Below are positions 16,307 to 22,359 of a DNA stretch of 43,864 bases, piece after piece. The position numbers and the translations under genes are program-made. The notes under the pieces were generated by a model. The model saw only the letters and a list, made by a program, of their open reading frames with translations, was not told the origin of the DNA and did no database searches. This DNA is from JAGOTP01 sp964415465 (GTDB lineage Bacteria > Patescibacteriota > Patescibacteriia > 2-12-FULL-60-25), in assembly GCA_964415465.1 (NCBI GenBank), contig CAYQAL010000004.1, forward strand, positions 1 to 43,864, read 5' to 3'. The first letter of the stretch is position 1; every line of letters starts with the position of its first letter.

Positions 16307-16441
16307 AGCTACATATACTCACACAAGAGAGGGGAAAACCCTAAACAAGGCTTTGGTAAGGGCGTGCGAGTCGGTAAGTGAGAAGACCGAGACAGGAGCC
16401 TAACAGCATCTGTAGTTAGGTACGCTAGTACAATCTACAGT
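16307..16441. other. Gene-free, hairpin-rich stretch between inverted 16-mer copies
   Basis: There is no coding frame worth calling. Hairpins visible: GGGG-aaaa-CCC near 16331; TCGGT/ACCGA enclosing a 10-nt loop at about 16370-16390, within an outer GGCT/AGCC pair; and CTGTAG (16410-16415) with CTACAG (16435-16440), enclosing GTAC-GCTA-GTAC. It may be a structured RNA or simply recombination or termination-site DNA; no known family recognised. Confidence 0.45.
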
Positions 16442-16461
16442 TTGCGTCGTAAAAGATATAT
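16442..16461 (+). repeat. 16-mer variant sharing the dif-like arm and centre
   Basis: TTGCGTCGTAAAA (16442-16454) is the first 13 bases of the repeat, then the sequence continues GATATAT. The 18 bases 16444-16461 are identical at 16 positions to the minus strand of 16697-16680, one arm plus centre of the dif-like site. This links the repeat family to the recombination-type site. Confidence 0.75.
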
Positions 16462-16669
16462 GGTTTATTTTTTGGTATTGAGGTAGGTGAGTAGGATTGG
16501 GGTAAATGGGAAAAGACCGCCCGCTAAGGTTCTGGACGAGGCCTTAGCGAGTGACCTCTGAGTGCGGAACAGTTCACTACATCTACCAGCCCGGTGAATA
16601 TACCCTAATTTGGCTTCATTAAGCCCAAAAGCTTGCCTAGGGAAGGTACTAGGATACCACCCCTATATA
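16462..16669. other. Gene-free, hairpin-rich stretch left of the dif-like site
   Basis: Hairpins: CGCTAAGG (16522-16529) with CCTTAGCG (16542-16549), 8 bp; AGTGA/TCACT (16550-16554 and 16574-16578) enclosing CTG/CAG; GGCTT-CATT-AAGCC (16612-16625). A possible long-range closing pair joins TAGG..GGTA (16492-16504) and TACC..CCTA (16655-16665). No open frame and no recognised RNA family. Confidence 0.45.
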
Positions 16670-16697
16670 GTGTCGCACAATATATCTTATACGACTC
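16670..16697 (+). other. dif: Putative dif site (XerC/XerD recombination site)
   Basis: A 28-bp site of tyrosine-recombinase design: left arm GTGTCGCACAA (16670-16680), 6-bp centre TATATC, right arm TTATACGACTC (16687-16697). The arms are inverted repeats of each other at 8 of 11 positions. The left arm ends in CGCACAA, close to the XerC-arm CGCATAA of proteobacterial dif, and the right arm begins TTAT like XerD arms. It lies 12 nt after the 3' end of the ftsQ-like gene, where gene direction and GC skew both switch. The assignment is inference. Confidence 0.6.
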
Positions 16698-16708
16698 TTG
16701 GGGTAGAT

Positions 16709-17488
16709 TTACCGTAGATAGGCTCGTCCCGGGATTCTAAGGTCTATTGTTACAGGTTTCAGGTCTTGGTACTCCTTTTCGCGCAATATGGCCTGGCAAC
16801 GCTCTACCTGATCTTTCATTGGCTGCGCTAGGTCCATCAACACCTGACGATCTCTATCAAGCTGTACAGACACCTCTTGGCCAGAACCTTCCTCAAGGTG
16901 GGCGAACTTAATCTGATGCTCATCTAGGGCCTTCCCGAGGTCCAAGAGACGCTTAATGGTCGGTACTTCCAGCGTTGTTGTCGCCTTTCGAACGTATACC
17001 AGACCGTCTAACTTAAGTGTCGTAAAATCTGTAGCCAAGAGGTAGCGTTTTTTAGCAGCAGCGAGCGCCGCTGGATCATCAAGCGCAATCCCCGCTGGCC
17101 GCGCGACGGCACACTTCAAGAACTCTTCCCCATTCTGAGTGGTATAAAGAAAGCGTGATCCAAATGATATCTTGAGTCGTAAAATGTTGTTGTTGGTTTC
17201 CCCGACTTCAACCTCTTCCGCATACAAAGCTGTCTTGATCCCCTCCTCTAACTTGCGCTTGGGCAAAAACAAGGTCTGACGCTTAGACCATGGACGAGCC
17301 GGCTGCGCATCCAACGCTTCAAACACAATCGGCAAGACGTCACTTGAAGTCACGATTCCCCCACTCGTCTGAACCTCGATATCTTTCAGCTCAAAAAACT
17401 CTGAACGAAAAAAGAAGAACGTCCAGCCAAGCACAGCGATAATACCGACCAAGGCATAGGGCTTACGAAGGATAAGGTGCTCGGACAT
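16709..17488 (-). CDS. ftsQ: FtsQ/DivIB-like cell-division protein
   Basis: A 259-residue bitopic membrane protein resembling FtsQ/DivIB, a scaffold of the division machinery. A short basic cytoplasmic N-terminus is followed by one membrane segment (about residues 10-27, YALVGIIAVLGWTFFFFRS). Directly after it comes a POTRA-like strand-helix region (FFELKDIEVQTSGGIVTSSDVLPIV). The protein ends with the FtsQ-type closing strand TIDLRIPGRAYLR. Overall similarity is weak, as usual in this family, so the name rests on architecture and context. It is the last gene of the greA-lysS-serS-alr run, 13 nt after alr. Two copies or variants of the repeated 16-mer lie inside it on the opposite strand (17025 and 17172). 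Confidence 0.75.
   Translation of the reverse strand: MSEHLILRKPYALVGIIAVLGWTFFFFRSEFFELKDIEVQTSGGIVTSSDVLPIVFEALDAQPARPWSKRQTLFLPKRKLEEGIKTALYAEEVEVGETNNNILRLKISFGSRFLYTTQNGEEFLKCAVARPAGIALDDPAALAAAKKRYLLATDFTTLKLDGLVYVRKATTTLEVPTIKRLLDLGKALDEHQIKFAHLEEGSGQEVSVQLDRDRQVLMDLAQPMKDQVERCQAILREKEYQDLKPVTIDLRIPGRAYLR
17025..17040 (+). repeat. 16-mer repeat, weak variant inside ftsQ
   Basis: AAGTGTCGTAAAATCT, 12 of 16 identical to TTGCGTCGTAAAATGT with the block GTCGTAAAAT intact. Alone it would be unremarkable; it counts because it sits in a cluster of five same-family sites within 2 kb. Confidence 0.4.
17172..17187 (+). repeat. 16-mer repeat, 15/16 copy inside ftsQ
   Basis: TTGAGTCGTAAAATGT differs from the consensus at one base. 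On the coding (minus) strand it encodes the ILRLK part of the FtsQ-like protein. Confidence 0.75.
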
Positions 17489-17501
17489 ACGAAAGCTCGG
17501 A

Positions 17502-18623
17502 CTAGTCTACTAAGCGCCGCGGGATGGTTGAAGAGAGACGAGCCAGGATGTCATGGTGAATCGTACCAGCGGCTTCGTAGACCGCTTCTAGAGGCTGCGT
17601 AGGACCAATGAGAGTAACGGAAGTACCAGTAGGCACATCGCCAGAAACGGCCGTAACGTCGACCATGCACATATTCATACAAATACGACCAATAACCGGA
17701 CAGAGAACGCCTTTGATTTCTACTGCCCCCTTGGAAGACAGGAGGCGCGTATATCCGTCGTAATAGCCGATTGGCAAGATCGCGAGACGCATTGGCTTTG
17801 CTGTGGTCACACTCCGCGCGTAGCCGATCGTCTCGCCCGCAGGAACCACTTTGGTTTGAGCAACGATCGTTTTCCACGACAGCGCAGGTGTAAGTGCATC
17901 CGAAGGGATTCCTAGGGCTTCAGCTTGGCGCTTTGTGAGATCTGAAGACCAGACGCCATAGAGCGCAATCCCCGCTCGCACCGCTTCAAATCTCGAGGCT
18001 GGCAACCCAAGGGCTGCGGCACTACACGCTGTATGACGAACGCGTGGCTGGATTCCTGCTGCAGACAACTCACGCTCAACGTCTGCAAACCGGCGAAGCT
18101 GTTCCAAGGGGTACGCGCTCGTCTCATCTTCTTCGACATTGGCGAAATGCGTGTACAAGCCCTTTACCTCAACCCAAGGCATGCGCTTTAACAGTGTTGC
18201 TACCATGGAAAGCTCGTCATGAGGAATGCCTTGTCGATATAACCCTGTTTCAACTTCCAAGTGAACGACCACGGCTCCCCTTTTTTCTTGCGTCGTAAAA
18301 TGTAATTGTTGGAGTTGTTCAAAACTAGAGATGGTGAGTTCGAGACGAGCTTCGATTGCGTGGGCCAACAATTCTTGATCCGTGTATCCCAAAACCAAAA
18401 TAGGACGTTGGACACCCAGTTTTCTAAGCTCCATCCCCTCCTCTACACGATCAACCGCAAACCCATCAGCAAGGTCTTTCAGCGCTTCTCCAACCAAGGC
18501 AAGACCATGCCCATAGGCATCTGATTTTACGACCGCCAAAACCTGGGCCGGCTGAACCGCCCGTTTGAGGCTTGCGTAATTGTTACGCAAAGCCTGACGA
18601 GAGATCTCGATCCAGGTTTTCAT
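17502..18623 (-). CDS. alr: Alanine racemase
   Basis: PLP-dependent alanine racemase, 373 residues, making D-alanine for peptidoglycan. The PLP lysine is Lys33 in VVKSDAYGHG. The barrel domain contains LYTHFANVEE and the PLP-phosphate region with RAGIALYG. The C-terminal domain holds the second catalytic region (AILPIGYYDGYTRLL) and ICMNMCMVDVT. All core motifs are intact. It lies 3 nt after serS and 13 nt before the ftsQ-like gene in one minus-strand operon, tying wall-precursor synthesis to division and tRNA charging genes. An exact copy of the 16-mer repeat is embedded at 18288-18303, where it encodes HFTTQ in a variable part of the protein. Confidence 0.96.
   Translation of the reverse strand: MKTWIEISRQALRNNYASLKRAVQPAQVLAVVKSDAYGHGLALVGEALKDLADGFAVDRVEEGMELRKLGVQRPILVLGYTDQELLAHAIEARLELTISSFEQLQQLHFTTQEKRGAVVVHLEVETGLYRQGIPHDELSMVATLLKRMPWVEVKGLYTHFANVEEDETSAYPLEQLRRFADVERELSAAGIQPRVRHTACSAAALGLPASRFEAVRAGIALYGVWSSDLTKRQAEALGIPSDALTPALSWKTIVAQTKVVPAGETIGYARSVTTAKPMRLAILPIGYYDGYTRLLSSKGAVEIKGVLCPVIGRICMNMCMVDVTAVSGDVPTGTSVTLIGPTQPLEAVYEAAGTIHHDILARLSSTIPRRLVD
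18288..18303 (+). repeat. 16-mer repeat, exact copy inside alr
   Basis: TTGCGTCGTAAAATGT, identical to the 11099, 16291 and 35902 copies. It lies antisense within alr, in a non-conserved part of the protein. Confidence 0.85.
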
Positions 18624-18626
18624 GGG

Positions 18627-19898
18627 TTAAGCGATGCGATCAAAGCCACAGAACGGCTGAAGAACTTCTGGGACCAGAATACTGCCGTCTGCTTGTTGAT
18701 ACTGTTCCATGATGGTGATGAGCGCACGCGAAAGTGCAACAGCGGTTCCATTCAACGTATGAACAAGTTCAACCGAGCCATCTTCTTTACGGTAGCGAAT
18801 GTTCAAGCGACGCGCTTGATAGTCGGTACAGTTTGAGGTACTTGTGACCTCGCCCCACCCGCCAGCCCCCTGACCCTTGCCCCACATCCAAGATTCAAGA
18901 TCGTACTTGCGATAGGCGGGGCCACCCAAGTCTCCCGTACAGATATCGACCACGCGATAACGTAAGCCGAGCTTCGAAAAGATGCGCTCCTCAAGGCGAC
19001 GTAACTCTTCATGGAGACCTTCTGACTGTTCCGGCGTCGAGAAGATGAACATCTCGACCTTGGTGAACTGGTGTACGCGATACAACCCGTAGGACTCTTT
19101 CCCATACGCACCGGCTTCTTTACGGAAACAGTGCGAAAGCGCTACAAAGCGCAGTGGCAGATCCTTAGTGTCTAAAATCTCGTCTTTAAAGTACCCTCCA
19201 ACTGGAATCTCGGCCGTCGCCACAAGGGACAGATCCGTTCCGTTGATAGTGTAAATTTGATCCTCAGAGCCACGTGGGTTGAAGCCGGTTCCAGCCATCA
19301 CTTCTTCTTTGGCCAGGTCTGGGGTTTCGATTGGCGTGAACCCTTCAGCCACCAGTTCCTTCAGCACCCACTGGATAAGCGCCTGTTCAAGCAACACCAA
19401 CTTGCCTTTCAAAAAATAAAACTTTGCACCCGTGACCTTGGCGCCACGGTCGAAATCAATGAGGTCCAGGTCTTTGGCCAGGTCTGTGTGAGACTTTGGC
19501 GTGAAGCCGAGCTCCTGCTTGTCGCTAGAGACTTTGATCTCGACGTTTTCTTCATCTGACGCGCCGGTTGGTGCCGCTGGATGCGTATGGTTTGGAATGA
19601 GCAACAAAAGCGTCTTCCATTCCTGTTCAACCGCCTCCAATTCCGGCTCACGGGCTGCGATTGTCTCCTTGAGCTCTTTTCCACGCGCAATCAACCCTGG
19701 TCGGTCAGCTGGGGTAGCTTTCGATACCTGATCCGCAACCTGATTTCGATCTTTGCGAATGCTGTCCAATTCTTGGATCAAGCGAGAACGCTGCTCATCA
19801 AGGGCCAGCAATCGATCAAGATCAACCTCGACCTGACGACGACGGAGGTTTTCACGGATAGCCTCTGGATTGGCGCGGAGCGACTGGATATCGATCAT
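18627..19898 (-). CDS. serS: Serine-tRNA ligase
   Basis: Class II seryl-tRNA synthetase, 423 residues, normal length. The N-terminal long antiparallel coiled coil that binds the tRNA-Ser long arm spans about residues 25-105 (LDEQRSRLIQELDSIRKDRNQV...). The core follows with motif 2 (SHCFRKEAGAYGKESYGLYRVHQF) and motif 3 (NGTAVALSRALITIMEQYQ). It begins MIDIQSLRANPEAIRENL, the standard start. It lies 12 nt downstream of the small nucleotidyltransferase-like gene and 3 nt upstream of alr, so it belongs to the greA-lysS operon. No T-box leader is seen. Confidence 0.97.
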   Translation of the reverse strand: MIDIQSLRANPEAIRENLRRRQVEVDLDRLLALDEQRSRLIQELDSIRKDRNQVADQVSKATPADRPGLIARGKELKETIAAREPELEAVEQEWKTLLLLIPNHTHPAAPTGASDEENVEIKVSSDKQELGFTPKSHTDLAKDLDLIDFDRGAKVTGAKFYFLKGKLVLLEQALIQWVLKELVAEGFTPIETPDLAKEEVMAGTGFNPRGSEDQIYTINGTDLSLVATAEIPVGGYFKDEILDTKDLPLRFVALSHCFRKEAGAYGKESYGLYRVHQFTKVEMFIFSTPEQSEGLHEELRRLEERIFSKLGLRYRVVDICTGDLGGPAYRKYDLESWMWGKGQGAGGWGEVTSTSNCTDYQARRLNIRYRKEDGSVELVHTLNGTAVALSRALITIMEQYQQADGSILVPEVLQPFCGFDRIA

Positions 19899-19910
19899 AT
19901 GGATGCAACT

Positions 19911-20288
19911 TTATCGAGTAGGGAGAGAATGGGCAACCGATTGAACGGAGAGGAATAGACCTCGACGAATGAGTTCCGCTTCTAGGGCGTGCGGCAACCC
20001 ATGACGTTCCTCCGCCAAGAGACAAACGTGTGGGCGCACCGCCTCAATCGTTCGAAGCGGGTCTTCCAGATGAGCGAGGTAGGCACGATGAACCATGGGA
20101 TGGCGTTCTACACGATCTAAACGCTGACGCTCACCCATCCGAGGCAACTGGTCATGCAGATCGACTACGATCCGGTCTCGAACAACCACCACATAGACTA
20201 GGTCTCCCTGAAGACGTGCTTCATGGAAGTACTTGGCGTAGCTTTCAAGTGGCTTATCAAAGATCCCGTAACAAAGAACGATGCGCAT
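19911..20288 (-). CDS. Cytidylyltransferase-like protein lacking the HxGH motif
   Basis: A 125-residue protein with the Rossmann-type start of the nucleotidyltransferase (HIGH) superfamily: RIVLCYGIFD, then YAKYFHEARLQGDLVYVVVVRD, which matches the usual GTFD..H.GH...L..A...GD.L.V.V..D layout of TagD/RfaE C-terminal-type enzymes. At the place of the catalytic HxGH it reads KPLESY, with neither His kept, and the C-terminal ISSTxIR-type motif is not seen. It may have lost transferase activity or have another role. It lies 12 nt from serS and 11 nt from lysS, clearly co-transcribed. Fold assignment is fairly confident, function unknown. Confidence 0.7.
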   Translation of the reverse strand: MRIVLCYGIFDKPLESYAKYFHEARLQGDLVYVVVVRDRIVVDLHDQLPRMGERQRLDRVERHPMVHRAYLAHLEDPLRTIEAVRPHVCLLAEERHGLPHALEAELIRRGLFLSVQSVAHSLPTR

Positions 20289-20299
20289 ACCTTTGTTCG

Positions 20300-21778
20300 T
20301 TAGCTCGCGTCGTCTCTGCTGAGTGGACGAAGCGTTGGGAAGAAGATGACCTCTTTCAAGCTTGGACTGTCGGTAAGGAGGGCAACCAAACGATCGATGC
20401 CCATGCCGAGGCCACTGGTTGGCGGCATTCCCTGCTCAAGGGCCATCAAGAAGTCTTCGTCGATACGCTGCGCCTCTTCACTGCCTTGCGTTGCCAGCTT
20501 TTCCTCTTCTTCGAAACGATGGCGTTGATCGATCGGATCGTTCAATTCGTAGTAGTAGGCATTCACGATCTCTCCGCCCATTACCACAAGCTGAGCGACG
20601 GCTGCCTTCGTTGGATCGGCCGCACTGCGATTCGCGAGTGGCTTCATCTCAACCGGATAATCCAGCACCCATGTTGGCTGGATAATCGAGGGACGACCGG
20701 TCTTTTTATAGAGCTGGTCCAGGTGTTCACCTAGACCGATCAAGCCGCGGAAATCAATCGAAAGACCAGCGGCCTCCGCCTCACGTACGACATCTTCTGG
20801 GGTAAAACAGCGATTGATGTCGACGCCACACGATTCCAAGATAACCTCACGGAAGGTTTTACGCGGCCATGGGGCTTTGAAATCCAAGTCATGACCTTGG
20901 CGCTGGACCGTGGTATTTCCAATCGCCTGAACCATCATGTGCGTAAGCATCTGCTCGATGAACCCCAAGAAATCTTGATTCACAAAGGCCCAGTACAACT
21001 CGATCTGGGTAAACTCAGGGTTATGAGTTGGATCGATACCTTCGTTACGGAAACAGCGAGCGACTTCGTAAATCTTCTCAAAGCCGCCGACGATCAACCG
21101 TTTCAAGTAGAGCTCTGGGGCAATGCGCAAATACAGGTCGATATCGAGCGCATTATGATGCGTGATGAAGGGCTTGGCGTTGGCTCCTCCCGGGATCGGG
21201 TGGAGCATCGGGGTCTCGACCTCTAAAAAGCCGCGCTCATCCAAAAAATGACGCATGGCTTGCACTAACTTCGATCGAACAACAAATGTATTCTTTACTT
21301 CTGGACTCGAAAGAAGATCTAGTTCACGTCGGCGGTACCGAGCTTCAATATCCTGTAGGCCATGCCATTTATCAGCCAAGGGACGAAGCGCCTTGGCCAA
21401 AATCGCCCACTGGCTGACGGCAATGGAACGCTCACCACGCTTAGTAAGAAATGGAACCCCTGTCGCCTGAACGATATCCCCTGGGTCGATACGTTCGCAG
21501 AAGAGCGTAAAAGAAGCGTCGAGCGCTTCCTGTTTCAAACTGAGCTGAATTTTTCCGGTCTCATCGACTAAATCAGCGAACGCTAACCCTCCATGGACGC
21601 GAACCGCCATGAGACGCCCAGCAACCGTGACCGTCTTTCCTTCTGCCACCCACTCATCAAACGAAGCTTGGAGAGCCTCTACTCGAGTGTCACGGGTATG
21701 GGTTTTTGGATACGGATCAATTTCAGACCGCTGAAACTGCTCTAGCTTTTCACGTCGAACTTGAATCTCGTCGAGCAT
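20300..21778 (-). CDS. lysS: Lysine-tRNA ligase (class II)
   Basis: Class IIb lysyl-tRNA synthetase, 492 residues. An N-terminal OB-fold anticodon-binding domain (TVAGRLMAVRVHGGLAFADL, about residues 50-70) is followed by the catalytic core with motif 1 around LEVETPMLHPIPGGANAKPF, motif 2 ARCFRNEGIDPTHNPEFTQIE and motif 3 GLGMGIDRLVALLTD near the C-terminus. All motifs are intact. Its start is 2 nt after the greA stop. It is the second gene of the minus-strand operon greA-lysS-nucleotidyltransferase-serS-alr-ftsQ. Transcription is expected from the greA promoter at 22328-22356; no T-box or other leader regulation is seen at lysS itself. Confidence 0.97.
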   Translation of the reverse strand: MLDEIQVRREKLEQFQRSEIDPYPKTHTRDTRVEALQASFDEWVAEGKTVTVAGRLMAVRVHGGLAFADLVDETGKIQLSLKQEALDASFTLFCERIDPGDIVQATGVPFLTKRGERSIAVSQWAILAKALRPLADKWHGLQDIEARYRRRELDLLSSPEVKNTFVVRSKLVQAMRHFLDERGFLEVETPMLHPIPGGANAKPFITHHNALDIDLYLRIAPELYLKRLIVGGFEKIYEVARCFRNEGIDPTHNPEFTQIELYWAFVNQDFLGFIEQMLTHMMVQAIGNTTVQRQGHDLDFKAPWPRKTFREVILESCGVDINRCFTPEDVVREAEAAGLSIDFRGLIGLGEHLDQLYKKTGRPSIIQPTWVLDYPVEMKPLANRSAADPTKAAVAQLVVMGGEIVNAYYYELNDPIDQRHRFEEEEKLATQGSEEAQRIDEDFLMALEQGMPPTSGLGMGIDRLVALLTDSPSLKEVIFFPTLRPLSRDDAS

Positions 21779-21780
21779 AG

Positions 21781-22245
21781 TTAGTCGACTTGAATGATAC
21801 GGTATTCAATCGTGCCGCCTGGAGTCGTAACATCAACGAGCTCCCCGACTTTTGCCCCCAACAGGGCAATCCCAATTGGTGATTCGTTTGAGATTTTGCC
21901 GGAAGCCGGATCTGCTTCGTTCGAACCGACAATCGTGAACGTCTTGGTTTTCCCACGCACTTCTACAACAACCGTGGAACCAACATGTACGACCCCCTTC
22001 TTGGCGGCCTGATCTTCAATCAACTGAGCATTCTTCAAAATCTGTTCGATTTCGTAGACACGGTTCTCAAGCAAGGCGAGCGCATCTTTCGCCTCATGGT
22101 ATTCTGCGTTTTCCGAAAGGTCACCCAAGGCCTTCGCCACTTCAATACGACCTGCCGCCTCGCGACGTTTGACCGTCTTGAGTTCATGCAGTTCCTGCTT
22201 CAAGCGCTCGAGACCTTCTGCGCTGACGTATTGGACTTGGCTCAT
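21781..22245 (-). CDS. greA: Transcript cleavage factor GreA
   Basis: Gre-family transcript cleavage factor, 154 residues. It inserts its coiled coil into the RNA polymerase channel to rescue backtracked complexes. The N-terminal coiled coil carries the tip motif LGDLSENAEYHEAK, with the acidic residues needed for cleavage. The C-terminal FKBP-like domain contains SNEADPASGKISNESPIGIALLGAKVGELV and ends with an IQVD-type strand. Start ATG 22245 (SQVQYVSAEG) was chosen over an upstream in-frame ATG that adds only hydrophobic leader-like sequence. It is the first gene of the operon; a near-consensus promoter and a leader hairpin precede it. Confidence 0.96.
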   Translation of the reverse strand: MSQVQYVSAEGLERLKQELHELKTVKRREAAGRIEVAKALGDLSENAEYHEAKDALALLENRVYEIEQILKNAQLIEDQAAKKGVVHVGSTVVVEVRGKTKTFTIVGSNEADPASGKISNESPIGIALLGAKVGELVDVTTPGGTIEYRIIQVD

Positions 22246-22288
22246 ACTGAGGGAAAGTGAGATCGAAGAAGAGAAAAATAGACGAATG

Positions 22289-22314
22289 AAAAGCGCGAGG
22301 GACAAGCCTCACGC
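22289..22314 (-). terminator. Hairpin plus short T-run in the greA leader
   Basis: On the minus strand GCGTGAGG-CTTGTC-CCTCGCGC (22314-22293), an 8-bp stem with one G-T pair, is followed by TTTT. It lies downstream of the predicted greA start site, so it could attenuate greA. It could equally be the terminator of the upstream mrdA operon. Confidence 0.45.
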
Positions 22315-22327
22315 CTCTATGCACCTA

Positions 22328-22356
22328 AGGATAAAAGGGGGCGGACAAGCTGTCAA
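22328..22356 (-). promoter_or_regulatory. greA operon promoter
   Basis: On the minus strand TTGACA (22356-22351), a 17-bp spacer, then TATCCT (22333-22328): a near-perfect housekeeping promoter. A second, weaker candidate is TTGTCC (22305-22300), 17 bp, TCTATT (22282-22277), closer to the gene. Confidence 0.75.
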
Positions 22357-22359
22357 TTC

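Noticed and set aside
16345..16400. Short similarity to the GGTAAG-containing P11/P12 part of RNase P RNA
   Set aside because: The matching bases are few and the other universal segments are absent on either side.
16291..16454. Mini insertion element bounded by inverted 16-mers
   Set aside because: The same 16-mer occurs singly at many places including inside genes, no target duplication is seen, and no transposase is in the window.
16252..16708. Replication origin instead of terminus
   Set aside because: Genes converge rather than diverge, the skew goes from G-rich to C-rich on plus, and no cluster of TTATCCACA-type DnaA boxes was seen.
18524..18537. Another 16-mer variant (ATTTTACGACCGCC) in alr
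   Set aside because: It encodes the conserved PLP-lysine motif VVKSD of alanine racemase, so the likeness is explained by protein coding.
19899..22359. T-box leaders for serS or lysS
   Set aside because: Both genes have only 2-12 nt upstream gaps inside an operon, and the greA leader has no T-box consensus.
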